Below, one piece after another: positions 53,353 through 63,124 of a DNA stretch of 64,000 bases. Source of the DNA: Anaerolineae bacterium (lineage in GTDB: Bacteria; Chloroflexota; Anaerolineae; Aggregatilineales; Phototrophicaceae). The stretch spans positions 38,110 to 102,109 of the forward strand of contig JALHNT010000028.1 in assembly GCA_022843385.1 (NCBI GenBank), written 5' to 3'. Both the position numbers and the translations under genes were made by a program. The notes beneath the pieces were generated by a model that saw only the letters and a program-made list of their open reading frames with translations, made no database searches and had not been told where the DNA came from. The first letter of the stretch is position 1; every line of letters starts with the position of its first letter.

Positions 53353-56172
53353 ATGAGCGCATTTGAGGAGCTTTATCTCCAGGACTACTCGGATTCATTG
53401 ATTCTGGATGACTATGATAAGACTGTTATTCAAGGGAAGACCCACGCCATATATGCCAGGATTATCCAGACGGGCAAGAAAGCGGGTGAAAGCCTGTTTC
53501 ATCATGTACTGAATGGCGTCCTGCTGCTGGAAACGCTGCGTCCCCTGCTGGGACTGACGGATGATGAGGCACGAGTCCTCTATCTCGCCTTCACCATTCA
53601 TGATCTGAACAAGGTCAGTCCTGACCGAAAGGCATTCAATCAGATTGCTACCCCGGACAATGTTCGAGAGGAAATCAAAAGGCTTGAACTGGAGGCCTTC
53701 CTGCCGCAATGGGAGCGTTATTTGCAGGACATAACCACACTCGTGCGCGGTCACGGCGCTCACAGCGATGTGGCGGGTGAGCGCCTGATCCCTGCCTTTG
53801 GCGCTCGCTATGGCCTGGGGCAGGAACGCATCAACGCATTGGTCTACCTGATGCGCGCGGCTGATGTGATCGGTCTGTCGCCGTCTCTCGAAGAGCGTAA
53901 ACACAAGGTCGATTTTATCAGCCACCTGAACCAGTATCTCACAGCCTCTCACCGGCCTGAGCAGTATGAGCTGCATCTCCACCGTATCGTTGAACAGCGG
54001 GGATTATTGACGAATCTGATGCACAACACCCTCATCGAGGCATTCCAGACCGAGCATGGGTGGTTGCCCATTGTTCTGTACAGCGATGGCGTCATGTATA
54101 TCGCTCCGAGGGGGGCGCAACCGATCGATGGGGCATCGCTGCCGCAGCGACTGGGTGAGCGAGTGTCCAGGCAGATCCAATCGCTGACGGGCTGTGACCC
54201 CGCAACGCTCATCGAACAGACGGCTCAGGGTATCAAGTTCCGGCCCGATGCCCTGACTGCTGGACACGGGTTCAGCACCCTTTTCGCTCAGGCGCATAAC
54301 CTGATCTCCAGACGAAAGTTCAACCTGGAAACGCTGGAGGCGAAAGCACGGGAAAGATTGGAAGCGCACCTGGCGACCTTAAGCCAACACGATCCGATAG
54401 CCGCACAGTCCGTTAGCGAAGTGGCTAACCAGCGCAATCTGATCCTGGCAACCGATGCCCAGATGCGTTCCGCAGAGCTGGCCCGCACCTATTTCATCTT
54501 TCTGAACGATTATGCGCCGCAAGTCATGAACCCCTGGGCGCACATTTATCCGTTGCTGAATCTGCCCGCTGATCGGCACAGCTATTTCAATGCCTTCGAC
54601 GCCCGCTACGACCGCCCCTATGTGCTGGCAGGAGATGTCTTGCTGACTGAGGACGAGGTGTATGAACGGCTGGCAGCCGATGGTGAACAGATGTGGCAAC
54701 AGCTCATCATCCAGGCCAGCGCTAATGATGAAAGCATCCTGTGGATGGATTATGTTCGGCGCTACGTCGTCATCGATCAACAGGCGCTCGACGCGGGTGG
54801 AACAGGCTGGGCGGATCATCTGGCGCATTACATCGAGAATCAGCACCAGCAGTGTATTCACTGCACCAGCCCCTTCCCCACTCAGTTGTGGCGCAGCGCG
54901 GATGTGCGCGACGGCATCGAAGTCCAGAAGTTCTCCAACCGACTGGCAGCCGGGGGCAACCGCGAACCAGTCAAGCATGTCTGCCGCGTTTGTCGTACCC
55001 AATTCATGCTGGAATCCCTCAATTACCCTGCGGTGAAGGGAGAGAATCTGTTCTATCTGCATCTCTTCCCGCGCTCGTTTCAGACCCAACCGTTTGTGAA
55101 GGCGCTGGTGCGCGGTTTCCAGCGGGCGAGAGATGGCTTCTCCGAGTCCCTCAAGGCACTCCACCTGAACCCGGAAGCCGTCCTGGAGCAGATGCGTCGA
55201 GCAGAACCCCTGCGTCCGGGCTTCGCTAATCTGACCAAACAGGGCAAGCCACATACCTATGGCATTTATGCCCCCCAATTCTCACATTCCATCGCCGGGC
55301 TGCTGGTGCTGCCGCTGAACGCGCCCGGCGATAACGACAGCGAACGCTATCTCTTTGCGCTGTGGTACGCCCTGATCCTGGGGCGTTACCTCGATGCCAG
55401 GGTCATTCTGACCAAAGACCCTACGCCACCGTTCAGTGCGGACGACCTGCCCGAATTGTTTCTGGATCTGGCACCGCTGGGCAGCGCTGGTTTGCTTCGG
55501 TACAGCGCCTACGATACCGAAGCCGGCGATGATCGCGGATCCATCGACAACCTCTGGGAAGCGGTTGACCATCTGTTTGCGCTGCGCCGTCTGCTGTCTC
55601 CAGCAGAGGATAAACTGCCGGATCTGGTGCGGGCATTGAGCAGCGGCCCGCTGCATCTCTTTCATCGGGCCGATCGCATCCTGGAGGTGAACGATCGGGA
55701 CTTTTTCGCGCACGATGCACAACCTCATTTGGAACGTCTCGCCATCATCATCGGAGGAGAACCTATGGAGAAATTGAGCGAATCGTTGAAGCAATTGGCC
55801 GCCCACGCCTGGGCCAACGGGTTGCGAGGGAGCAGCCTGAAGCGCAGCAGTCTGTTGTATCCGGTGACGACGATGCTGAACTTGCTGGCACAGCGCCCAG
55901 AACATGACCGGGAATTCCTCATCGCCGTCACCGTTCAGGAAATCTTCGAACATCTCGAACGCATCCAGGACGGAGACTTCAGAATTGGTCGTGGCAAGCG
56001 CCATGCCATCGAACAGTTCGTGCGCGATTGGCATAAACTGATCCTGCACCAAGCTTATCGCGGCAGCGTACAGCGCATGATAACCGACCAGAAGTTGTTG
56101 ACGTCGGCCTACCTCTTCTACATTCAGGCCGAAATCCCCCATAAAACACAAGATGAAAAGGAGTCTGCATAA
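53353..56172 (+). CDS. cas10d: Type I-D large subunit Cas10d (Csc3) with HD nuclease
   Basis: 939 aa from ATG 53353, behind GGAG. The N-terminal HD domain contains LFHHVLNG (residues 49-55) and TIHDLNKV with H83-D84, followed by RGHGAHSDVAG. In type I-D the nuclease sits here rather than on Cas3. A zinc ribbon is formed by C501/C504 (CIHC) and C544/C547 (CRVC). The palm region lacks a GGDD motif, as expected for Cas10d. The C-terminal ~135 residues are a helical small-subunit domain that has its own internal start. Cas10d recognises the PAM and, with Cas3', cuts the target. The csc2 start follows two bases after its stop. Confidence 0.93.
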   Translation: MSAFEELYLQDYSDSLILDDYDKTVIQGKTHAIYARIIQTGKKAGESLFHHVLNGVLLLETLRPLLGLTDDEARVLYLAFTIHDLNKVSPDRKAFNQIATPDNVREEIKRLELEAFLPQWERYLQDITTLVRGHGAHSDVAGERLIPAFGARYGLGQERINALVYLMRAADVIGLSPSLEERKHKVDFISHLNQYLTASHRPEQYELHLHRIVEQRGLLTNLMHNTLIEAFQTEHGWLPIVLYSDGVMYIAPRGAQPIDGASLPQRLGERVSRQIQSLTGCDPATLIEQTAQGIKFRPDALTAGHGFSTLFAQAHNLISRRKFNLETLEAKARERLEAHLATLSQHDPIAAQSVSEVANQRNLILATDAQMRSAELARTYFIFLNDYAPQVMNPWAHIYPLLNLPADRHSYFNAFDARYDRPYVLAGDVLLTEDEVYERLAADGEQMWQQLIIQASANDESILWMDYVRRYVVIDQQALDAGGTGWADHLAHYIENQHQQCIHCTSPFPTQLWRSADVRDGIEVQKFSNRLAAGGNREPVKHVCRVCRTQFMLESLNYPAVKGENLFYLHLFPRSFQTQPFVKALVRGFQRARDGFSESLKALHLNPEAVLEQMRRAEPLRPGFANLTKQGKPHTYGIYAPQFSHSIAGLLVLPLNAPGDNDSERYLFALWYALILGRYLDARVILTKDPTPPFSADDLPELFLDLAPLGSAGLLRYSAYDTEAGDDRGSIDNLWEAVDHLFALRRLLSPAEDKLPDLVRALSSGPLHLFHRADRILEVNDRDFFAHDAQPHLERLAIIIGGEPMEKLSESLKQLAAHAWANGLRGSSLKRSSLLYPVTTMLNLLAQRPEHDREFLIAVTVQEIFEHLERIQDGDFRIGRGKRHAIEQFVRDWHKLILHQAYRGSVQRMITDQKLLTSAYLFYIQAEIPHKTQDEKESA
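55765..56172 (+). CDS. cas11d: Cas11d small subunit from internal start in cas10d
   Basis: An in-frame ATG at 55765 (Cas10d residue 805) is preceded by GGAGGAGA at 55753-55760, a near-ideal ribosome site at correct distance. It is as strong as the site of any cas gene here. The 135-aa product starts MEKLSESLKQLAAHAWANGL and covers exactly the C-terminal helical domain. Independent translation of the small subunit from within cas10d is established for other type I-D systems. Several copies of Cas11d then line the effector complex. Confidence 0.78.
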   Translation: MEKLSESLKQLAAHAWANGLRGSSLKRSSLLYPVTTMLNLLAQRPEHDREFLIAVTVQEIFEHLERIQDGDFRIGRGKRHAIEQFVRDWHKLILHQAYRGSVQRMITDQKLLTSAYLFYIQAEIPHKTQDEKESA

Positions 56173-56174
56173 TC

Positions 56175-57182
56175 ATGTCCGCGCTCGATGGCTATCAAGA
56201 GTATTTTTTGGATCGTTATCACAACTACCCACAAGGCCGCTACTGGACAATCATCATCGCCCGCCAGATCGAGTCGGAGGCCATTTTCCGCACCGAAGGC
56301 AGCGGCGAACCGCTCAACCGCGAGTTCGTTTACGCCGGGGCATCTGGCGACCGAGTTATCCCGCGTGTGGTGATCAGCAAGCGCAAGCAAACAGCGGTGG
56401 AACGGCGCACTGGGCGCGAACTTCTGCGAACGTTTGGATTGCTCAAGAGCAAGAAGACCGGCAAAGGCGAAGCCATCGTCTGTGCGCTCAATCGCAATAC
56501 CCCTTGCGAACGCTGCCTGGATTGCATGATCTATGGCTACGCAGCGGGTGGTGGCGGGGCCCAGAAGGCGCGCGTCATCACCGACGATGCATTCAGCCTG
56601 CATCCCGCCCCAACCATTGTGGGAACGCGCCAGTTCAATGCGCTCTTCGATAACAGCACCATGCGCGATGAGGACGGTGTCGCATCAACCAGCATTGGTA
56701 CGGATGAATATGTTCGACCGGGTTCCATTTTCCTGGATATGGAAACCCTGCGCGATCTGACCCGTGAAGAATTCGTTTATGTGATGGGCAACATTCTGCG
56801 CTCGACCCGCTATGGGGCGATCTCGTCGCGCATTGGCAAGGTGCAGAACGAAATCGTCAGCATCATGGTCAGCGACTGCGAATTATTCAGCAATCTGGAG
56901 CTGACGCAGCATGTCTATGATGGGCTGCTGCCCAAAAAAGATACCGAGAATGGTGACGACGCGGCAGAACCATCCTTCCCGCTGCGGTTGCAAACAGTGG
57001 CCGATGTGGCGCGGGAACAGGCTGATTCGCTCGCTGCGACGGTTGCGGGGAGAGTTGGCGTCCTGTCGTCCGAGGCTGTAGCAGCGTTGGTCTCAGAAAT
57101 CACTGAGATTTATCAGGATGAAAACCGTTTGAGAGCGATGCTTGAACGAGCCAGCGCCATGTTCCCTGACAGCGATAAGTGA
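56175..57182 (+). CDS. csc2: Type I-D backbone subunit Csc2 (Cas7d)
   Basis: 335 aa. A Cas7-type RAMP: YHNYPQGRYWTIIIARQIES near the start, the cysteine-rich insertion TPCERCLDCMIYGYAAGGG near residue 110, and the glycine-rich region TRYGAISSRIGKVQNEIVSI. The long thumb segment (DDAFSLHPAPTIVGTRQFNA) is typical of Csc2. About seven copies polymerise along the crRNA spacer and kink the guide every sixth base. Tight spacing to cas10d and csc1 (7 bases) shows one transcript. Confidence 0.92.
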   Translation: MSALDGYQEYFLDRYHNYPQGRYWTIIIARQIESEAIFRTEGSGEPLNREFVYAGASGDRVIPRVVISKRKQTAVERRTGRELLRTFGLLKSKKTGKGEAIVCALNRNTPCERCLDCMIYGYAAGGGGAQKARVITDDAFSLHPAPTIVGTRQFNALFDNSTMRDEDGVASTSIGTDEYVRPGSIFLDMETLRDLTREEFVYVMGNILRSTRYGAISSRIGKVQNEIVSIMVSDCELFSNLELTQHVYDGLLPKKDTENGDDAAEPSFPLRLQTVADVAREQADSLAATVAGRVGVLSSEAVAALVSEITEIYQDENRLRAMLERASAMFPDSDK

Positions 57183-57188
57183 GCCGTC

Positions 57189-57947
57189 ATGAACGTCTAT
57201 CGCTGCGACATAACGCTGATGGAGGCCACCTTCTTCAGCAGTCGTGAGATCGGCGGCCTGTATCAGACGGAACCGCTGATCGGCAATTATGCGCTGGCTT
57301 ATGCGTTGGGGTTCGCGGTATCAGGCTATTACAACGACGGGAGCATCGGCTACAAGGATGACCTGACCCGCCTGAATGAGGCTGGTATCTATATCACACC
57401 AGCGGCCATGGTCGATACGCCGCGTTTCCTGCTGCGTACATTCAATGCCCAGACCGATGGCTACTGGTCTGCCTATGGCGCAGGGGTTATCGTCGGTCGT
57501 TCCGATGAAGGCTGGTCGGAGAAACGCGGCCAGCATTGGTACACCATCGAACCGGATGGCAATGAACGGCGACATAACCCGACGAACCGGCCACAAGCGG
57601 GGCGTATGCGGATACTGGCGGCACAGAACCGTTTGATCGCTTATGTTTTCAGCGCTCAAGAGCTGGTGCTTCCGCGCTATATCCGTCTTGGCAAGTTTAT
57701 GAGTAAAGCGCGTCTGGACAGCGTTGCATCCAGCTTCCGCGTTGTTGATGCGACAGATGCGGTCATCGAACATCTGTTAAATCCGGCTGACTTGCCACCC
57801 GAATGCCATCTCACTGTCTTCGATATGGTCAACCTTCCGCCGATGCCTCTGATCCGCAATGCACTGGTCAGCGGGCCACTCTATCGCCTCGCAGAGGGTG
57901 TGCTGCTGCCAGTGGGGATGCGCTTTAATGTGGAAGGGCTTCCATGA
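57189..57947 (+). CDS. csc1: Type I-D subunit Csc1 (Cas5d)
   Basis: 252 aa. A Cas5-type RAMP: MNVYRCDITLMEATFFSSRE begins the first ferredoxin-like strand, and YQTEPLIGNYALAYALGFAV is the conserved csc1 helix. The protein caps the 5' handle of the crRNA and helps contact the PAM. The stop overlaps the cas3' start by four bases (ATGA). Confidence 0.9.
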   Translation: MNVYRCDITLMEATFFSSREIGGLYQTEPLIGNYALAYALGFAVSGYYNDGSIGYKDDLTRLNEAGIYITPAAMVDTPRFLLRTFNAQTDGYWSAYGAGVIVGRSDEGWSEKRGQHWYTIEPDGNERRHNPTNRPQAGRMRILAAQNRLIAYVFSAQELVLPRYIRLGKFMSKARLDSVASSFRVVDATDAVIEHLLNPADLPPECHLTVFDMVNLPPMPLIRNALVSGPLYRLAEGVLLPVGMRFNVEGLP

Positions 57948-60250
57948 TCCGATTTACACTGGAGGGGTGGGCCGAAAAGGTCGCCCCCCAGACCGACTCC
58001 TCTGATTCCTGCCTGCTCTATCATCAAGTTCGCACACGGGAAGCGCTGCGATTGTATGAGATCGTCCTGAACACCTACAACACCGGAACTGGCAAAACCA
58101 GGGCAGCCCATCAGCGTCTCATTGACCTCAATGGCAGCGACGTGAATGTGCTGATTATTGCGCCGACGAACGAATTAATCCGCCAGCACGTCCGCGATGT
58201 GGAAGACTTTGTGGAGCAGCATGACCTGCAATACCGTGTGCTTCAGGTCAATGCGCCAGAGCTGCGGGCGCTGGAAAGCAAGTTGCGGAACGGCGAAACG
58301 CTCTATCGACTGCTGACCAATGCGCGCACCTTTGATCCCGATGCCGAACCCCTGCGTCAGACAATTGTCGTGACGAACCCTGACATCTTCTATCTGGGAC
58401 TGTACATGCGCTATGGGCAGCATGACCGCCGCAATGTCTTTGCCGGGCTGCTGGGATTTGATTACATCATTATTGATGAATTCCACTACTATAGCAGCAA
58501 ACAGGCAGCGGCTTTTCTGTTTGCGCTGACACTGTACGATGCTTGGGGTTACTTTTCAGAACGGAAACGGCGCATCTGTCTCCTTTCCGCGACGCCGCGT
58601 TCGGGCATCATCCAGGCGCTGCGTCAGTTGTTCGGCGAGCGCCTTGCCGTCATCTCCCCAGAGAACGAGTCGGCTGACTCATCCGCTTATGACACGCTTC
58701 CAGCCCTCGCCCCGTTGGAAGTCAGCATCGAGAGCGCGGAACTGGCGGAATGGGTGTCGAGCCACACTGGACAAATTGAGCGCTGGACGACGCAGGATGG
58801 GCTGGACGGCGCCATCATCAGCGGCAGCCTGGCGCGCATCAACCAGGTTTATGACATGCTGCGCCATCTGGGCGAGGCGGTGCAGCGCCTCACCGGCCCG
58901 GAACCGACCGATGCCCGCAGTCGTGCTGCACAGGCGCACCTGATCCTGGCGACGCCTACCGTAGATCTGGGGTATAACTTCGTCAAACACAATAAACCGG
59001 AAAGACAAAACCTGGATTATGTGATTTGCGAAGCCCAATACCGCGATGAACTGGTGCAGCGCATCGGACGCGCGGGCCGGGTATTGGGTAAACAGAACAC
59101 CGCTATTCCCAGTCAGGCTGTCGTCCTGGTCAATGATGAGACCGCCCAGGCACTGCGGGCGCTGGACGGCAAGCGGTTGAGCCGAGCTGCTTTCGCAGAA
59201 TACTTAGAGAACGTTACATCGCTGCCGGTCAAACACCAGTTGGATTCGTACCAGGTACGCTACGCGCTTCAGGAAGCAGCCTATCCACTCTACCAGTTCA
59301 GCCTGATGCTGACAGATGCTGATCGCAGCATCTTGACTGAAACCTTCGAGCGCTTCAAAGCGATCATTGCCCCGAACAGCCGCTACAGCCTGGATCATTT
59401 CAAGGGGACGTATAAGAAGTATGAGAAGCGACAGCGTTGGTTAACTGAGTTTCGGGATACTCGGCGCTCGCAGGATGAACTCCCAGCAGAGACTGCGATC
59501 ATGATCGCCGATTGGGCTGAATCCTGGGATGATTCCCGTCCCAATATCGACGCGATTAAACCCAAGCTGCATCAGGTATGGCGACGAACCCAAATGAATG
59601 TCACAGCGTTTGTCGAAAGTCAGGTTGAACTGATTAAGGCGCTCTTCCATTTCCGCGACTCGTTCGAGGGACCGAGCATCGCCTTTCATGACCCACAGCG
59701 CTGGTTTTCTTCAGAACCGGTGGGGGTCTACAGCGCAATCCACCTGCTGTCGCATTACCAACTGCGCTTGTTGCAGGATCGCCGGGAGCTAAACCGCTAT
59801 TACCCTTCCGCGCCCGAAGCGGATTTCTACGCCGTGCTGGAAAATCAGCACCGTCCGGCAGCCTCAATCCATTTTACCTGCCATACACCACTCGATCACA
59901 AGACATTTCAGGAGCGCTGCGCCTGGCGACCGGTCGCGCTGCGTGGGCTGCGCTTGGCGAGCGATTCAATCCCAATCGATCCGGGAATCAATGAATGGCT
60001 GGAAGACCGGATCTACACCAGCCTGATCATCCCGCCCGAAGGCAATCTGGAGGCACGGGTGCGCGGGCGGCTGCGGCACAGTCCGTTATGGCCGCGCCGG
60101 TTGTCGGTCATGTGTGAGGCAGACGAAAGCCTGAAAGCTCACGAAGGCTATCTGATTTTCCTGGGAACCGCCGCCTTTGAAGCCCATGCTGCGCTGATCG
60201 GACTGTTATATAGTCATGACCGATCCAAAGATGATCCGATCATTTGTTGA
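57944..60250 (+). CDS. cas3: Type I-D helicase Cas3'
   Basis: 768 aa, DExH helicase without an HD nuclease, as expected for type I-D. Walker A is NTGTGKTRAA (residues 46-55); DEFH at 178-181 is motif II; LLSATPR is motif III. ATPTVDLGYNF and QRIGRAGRV are motifs V and VI. The C-terminal ~300 residues are helical and family-specific. In most I-D loci I know, cas3' comes first; here it stands between csc1 and cas6. It unwinds target DNA recruited by the effector complex while Cas10d cuts. Confidence 0.92.
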   Translation: MIRFTLEGWAEKVAPQTDSSDSCLLYHQVRTREALRLYEIVLNTYNTGTGKTRAAHQRLIDLNGSDVNVLIIAPTNELIRQHVRDVEDFVEQHDLQYRVLQVNAPELRALESKLRNGETLYRLLTNARTFDPDAEPLRQTIVVTNPDIFYLGLYMRYGQHDRRNVFAGLLGFDYIIIDEFHYYSSKQAAAFLFALTLYDAWGYFSERKRRICLLSATPRSGIIQALRQLFGERLAVISPENESADSSAYDTLPALAPLEVSIESAELAEWVSSHTGQIERWTTQDGLDGAIISGSLARINQVYDMLRHLGEAVQRLTGPEPTDARSRAAQAHLILATPTVDLGYNFVKHNKPERQNLDYVICEAQYRDELVQRIGRAGRVLGKQNTAIPSQAVVLVNDETAQALRALDGKRLSRAAFAEYLENVTSLPVKHQLDSYQVRYALQEAAYPLYQFSLMLTDADRSILTETFERFKAIIAPNSRYSLDHFKGTYKKYEKRQRWLTEFRDTRRSQDELPAETAIMIADWAESWDDSRPNIDAIKPKLHQVWRRTQMNVTAFVESQVELIKALFHFRDSFEGPSIAFHDPQRWFSSEPVGVYSAIHLLSHYQLRLLQDRRELNRYYPSAPEADFYAVLENQHRPAASIHFTCHTPLDHKTFQERCAWRPVALRGLRLASDSIPIDPGINEWLEDRIYTSLIIPPEGNLEARVRGRLRHSPLWPRRLSVMCEADESLKAHEGYLIFLGTAAFEAHAALIGLLYSHDRSKDDPIIC

Positions 60251-60259
60251 GGAGACGCG

Positions 60260-61132
60260 ATGGAGACCACACCCAGCTCACGTCTGTACGCCATTGTACT
60301 GCGTCTGGCGGCTCTGCGACCGGGGGCTGTCCCAGCCGATCACGGCGATCAGAGCCGGGCGGCACTGTTCAACCTGATTGAGCAAGGCGATCATGTGCTG
60401 GCGGCTGGCCTGCACGATACCAACCGGCGCAAACCCTACACCATCAGTCTGCTGCAAGGGGGGCGGCGCGGCGGCGATGGTGCGCTGCACTTCGCCGAGG
60501 GACATACGGCCGACTGGCGCTTCACGCTGCTGTGTGAACCGGCCTTCGAAGCGCTGCTGCGACGCTATCTGCTGAACCGGGCGCTACCCCATGTCCGCAT
60601 CGGTGCTGTGTCCTTCGCTGTAGTCGATGCCTTCGCCAGCGGTCGGGGACATCCTGAAAGCGGTCATACCACACAGCTGGAACTGCACAACCGCTGGAAC
60701 CAACCAGCGGAAGCGCTGCCCAACCGCATCCGGCTGGATTTTTGCACGCCGACGGCCTTCAACCTGGGAACCGATGGCGCGACCGGACGACGGCGCTTTG
60801 CCTCGCTGCCCGAAACGCGACATATCTTCAGCACCTTGCGTAAGCGCTGGCTGGAGCTGGGCGGCCTGGCTCCGGGTGATGAGTTCGACTCCTGGGCAGC
60901 GGCGCACCTGACGATGGAGACCGATGGCATCCGCACTCACCGGGTACGGGTGGAACGCGCATCCTTTGAGGGCTTCACCGGACGGCTGACCTTCCGCGCT
61001 GGCAGCGACCGATGCTGGCTGCCGCTGGCGCATCTGCTGGCTGACCTGACCTTCTGGACCGGGGTGGGCTACCAAACGACACGCGGGTTGGGACAGGTGC
61101 GCCGGCTGCCTATCCCGGAGGTGGAGCGATGA
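60260..61132 (+). CDS. cas6: CRISPR pre-crRNA endonuclease Cas6
   Basis: 290 aa. RAMP fold with the C-terminal glycine-rich loop GYQTTRGLGQVR, the hallmark of Cas6. LRLRPGAVPADHG-type start and LDFCTPTAFNLG are also typical. It cuts pre-crRNA at the base of the repeat hairpin, leaving the 8-nt ATTGAAAC handle. It would process the degenerate repeats at 52512-52592 too, since hairpin and handle are preserved there. Its stop overlaps the cas4 start. Confidence 0.9.
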   Translation: METTPSSRLYAIVLRLAALRPGAVPADHGDQSRAALFNLIEQGDHVLAAGLHDTNRRKPYTISLLQGGRRGGDGALHFAEGHTADWRFTLLCEPAFEALLRRYLLNRALPHVRIGAVSFAVVDAFASGRGHPESGHTTQLELHNRWNQPAEALPNRIRLDFCTPTAFNLGTDGATGRRRFASLPETRHIFSTLRKRWLELGGLAPGDEFDSWAAAHLTMETDGIRTHRVRVERASFEGFTGRLTFRAGSDRCWLPLAHLLADLTFWTGVGYQTTRGLGQVRRLPIPEVER

Positions 61133-61740
61133 ATACGCCGTTCGAGCTGCCGGACTACCTGCCGCTGAGTTATCTGAACCAGCTTCGCTACTGCCCCCGG
61201 CGCTTCTGGCTGATGTACTGCCAATCGGAAATGGAGATCAACGCGCCCGTGTTGGAAGGTCAGTTTCGTCATCAACGAGCGCATCAGCCCGGCGTGACCT
61301 GGGATGAGCAGGGGCGGCAGGTGCGTTCGGTGCAGGTGTGGAGCGACCGACTGCGCCTGAACGGGGTAGCTGATTTCATCGAAGAACGCGATGGCCGGCT
61401 GATCCCGCTGGAGCATAAGCGCGGGCGGATGGGGCAGTGGCTGAACGATCAAGTGCAGTTGTGCGCCCAGGCGCTGTGTCTGGAGGAGCGGCTGGGTATA
61501 CCCGTACTGGAGGGAGAGTTGTTCTACTGGGGCAATCGCCGCCGCGAACGGGTACGCTTCGATGACAGTCTGCGAGCGGAAACCGAAGCTACAGTGCACC
61601 AGGCATTTGACCTGCTGGCAGCCGTCCGGCGGCCTCAACCGATTGACCACCCGGCCAAGTGCCGCGATTGCAGCCTGGAGCCGATTTGTCTGCCGCGCGA
61701 GACGCTGCTGCTGCTGCGCGAGGAAAGCCTGGATCGCTGA
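61129..61740 (+). CDS. cas4: CRISPR adaptation exonuclease Cas4
   Basis: 203 aa. The Fe-S cluster ligands are C22 in RYCPRRFW and C178, C181, C187 in KCRDCSLEPIC. The RecB-like nuclease core is VADFIEERDGRLIPLEHKRG, followed by the Q-x6-Y-like motif QVQLCAQALCLEE. Cas4 trims prespacers and selects those with the correct PAM. Here it precedes cas1 by 35 bases. Confidence 0.93.
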   Translation: MNTPFELPDYLPLSYLNQLRYCPRRFWLMYCQSEMEINAPVLEGQFRHQRAHQPGVTWDEQGRQVRSVQVWSDRLRLNGVADFIEERDGRLIPLEHKRGRMGQWLNDQVQLCAQALCLEERLGIPVLEGELFYWGNRRRERVRFDDSLRAETEATVHQAFDLLAAVRRPQPIDHPAKCRDCSLEPICLPRETLLLLREESLDR

Positions 61741-61775
61741 CGGCCGAAAGACGACGAAGAGATTACGAGGATGTC

Positions 61776-62846
61776 ATGAGTGTTCTGTATCTGACCGAGC
61801 AGTACAGCTCGGTTCGCCTGGAAGATGAGACGCTGGTGGTGCGGGTGCCGGAAGATAAGAAAAGCGGGCGGGAAGCGCGCAAGACCCGCATCCCGATGAT
61901 GAAGGTGACGCAGGTGGTCGTCTACGGCGACATCACCCTGACAACCTCGGCCATTCAGGCCTTGATCGCCCAGCGCAGCGAAATCTGTTACCTGACGCGC
62001 TATGGGAAGTTCATCGCGCGGGTGTGCGGTGACGATCATAAACACGGGCAATTGCGCCTGGCCCAGCGACGAGCGCATGACGATCCGACCGCTGCGCTGC
62101 ATGTGGCCGCTGTCTGCGTCCGTTCCAAGCTGCACAACCAGCGAACGCTGCTGCTGCGGAGCGCCCGCAGCCGCGATAATGAGGCGCTGGACACAGCAGC
62201 AGAACGGATCGATGAGATGATCGCCAAAGTCGATGCCCTGCCGGCCGAGGCGATAGCACCCGCAGACCCGGCGCGCCCACAGCATGACTCGACCCTGGGG
62301 CAATTGATGGGGTTGGAAGGGGCCGCGGCGGCAGCCTACTTTCAGGGCTTTCGAGCGCTGCTGGCCGACCCCTGGGCGACCGCCTTCACCGGGCGGCACA
62401 AACGCCCGCCCACCGATGCGGTGAATACGCTGCTGTCGTATGGCTACACCCTACTGACCACTCAGGCGACGGCAGCGGCACAGATCGTCGGCTTTGATCC
62501 GTATGTCGGCTATCTGCACAGCACCCAGTATGGCAAGCCGGCGCTGGCGCTGGATATCGTGGAGATGTTCCGTTCTCCGGTGGTCGATTCGGTTGTGCTG
62601 ACCCTGCTGAACAACCGGATGTTGGGCAGCGACGACTTCGAAGAACAGCTTGGGGCGTGGCGCTTGAGCGATAAAGGACGGCGGGTATTTCTGGAAAAGT
62701 TCGAGGAGCGCCTGAACACCACCATCACCCATCCGGTTTTGAAGAGCAAAGTGACCTATCGCCGCTGCCTAGAACTTCAGCTCCGGCTGCTCTCGCGATG
62801 GCTACTGGGCGAGCTGGGGCGCTTCCGAGCGTTTTATGCCCGATGA
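61776..62846 (+). CDS. cas1: CRISPR integrase Cas1
   Basis: 356 aa from ATG 61776, with ACGAGG upstream; the open frame extends back to 61659 inside cas4, and an ATG at 61771 is out of frame. N-terminal beta domain, C-terminal helical domain with metal ligands E181 (MGLEGAAA), H248 (VGYLHS) and D260/E263 (LDIVEMFR). It forms the spacer integration complex with Cas2, whose start overlaps the cas1 stop. Confidence 0.95.
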   Translation: MSVLYLTEQYSSVRLEDETLVVRVPEDKKSGREARKTRIPMMKVTQVVVYGDITLTTSAIQALIAQRSEICYLTRYGKFIARVCGDDHKHGQLRLAQRRAHDDPTAALHVAAVCVRSKLHNQRTLLLRSARSRDNEALDTAAERIDEMIAKVDALPAEAIAPADPARPQHDSTLGQLMGLEGAAAAAYFQGFRALLADPWATAFTGRHKRPPTDAVNTLLSYGYTLLTTQATAAAQIVGFDPYVGYLHSTQYGKPALALDIVEMFRSPVVDSVVLTLLNNRMLGSDDFEEQLGAWRLSDKGRRVFLEKFEERLNTTITHPVLKSKVTYRRCLELQLRLLSRWLLGELGRFRAFYAR

Positions 62847-63124
62847 CGACCCAACTGTATATCGTGGCCTATGACATCTCCAGCGATAAGCGGCGGACGA
62901 AAGTCCATAAGGCGCTGTGTGGCTTTGGCGAATGGACGCAGTTCAGCTTGTTCGAGTGTTATCTGACCGAACGCGAGCTGGTGAAGCTGCGGCTGCGGAT
63001 GACCGAGCTGCTCGACCCAACCGAAGACCGGGTGCGCATCTATCCGTTATGTGCTGCCTGCCAGAAACAGGTCGAGACGGTGGGCAGCCCACCACCGCAA
63101 GAGAAGACGGTTTATTTCGCCTGA
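62843..63124 (+). CDS. cas2: CRISPR adaptation protein Cas2
   Basis: 93 aa from ATG 62843, overlapping the cas1 stop (ATGA). The ferredoxin-like fold starts TQLYIVAYDISSDKRRTKVH, with the conserved D11. CGFGEWTQFSLFECYLTERE and RVRIYPLCAACQKQVE are the following strands. It bridges two Cas1 dimers. It is the last cas gene before the array. Confidence 0.95.
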   Translation: MTTQLYIVAYDISSDKRRTKVHKALCGFGEWTQFSLFECYLTERELVKLRLRMTELLDPTEDRVRIYPLCAACQKQVETVGSPPPQEKTVYFA

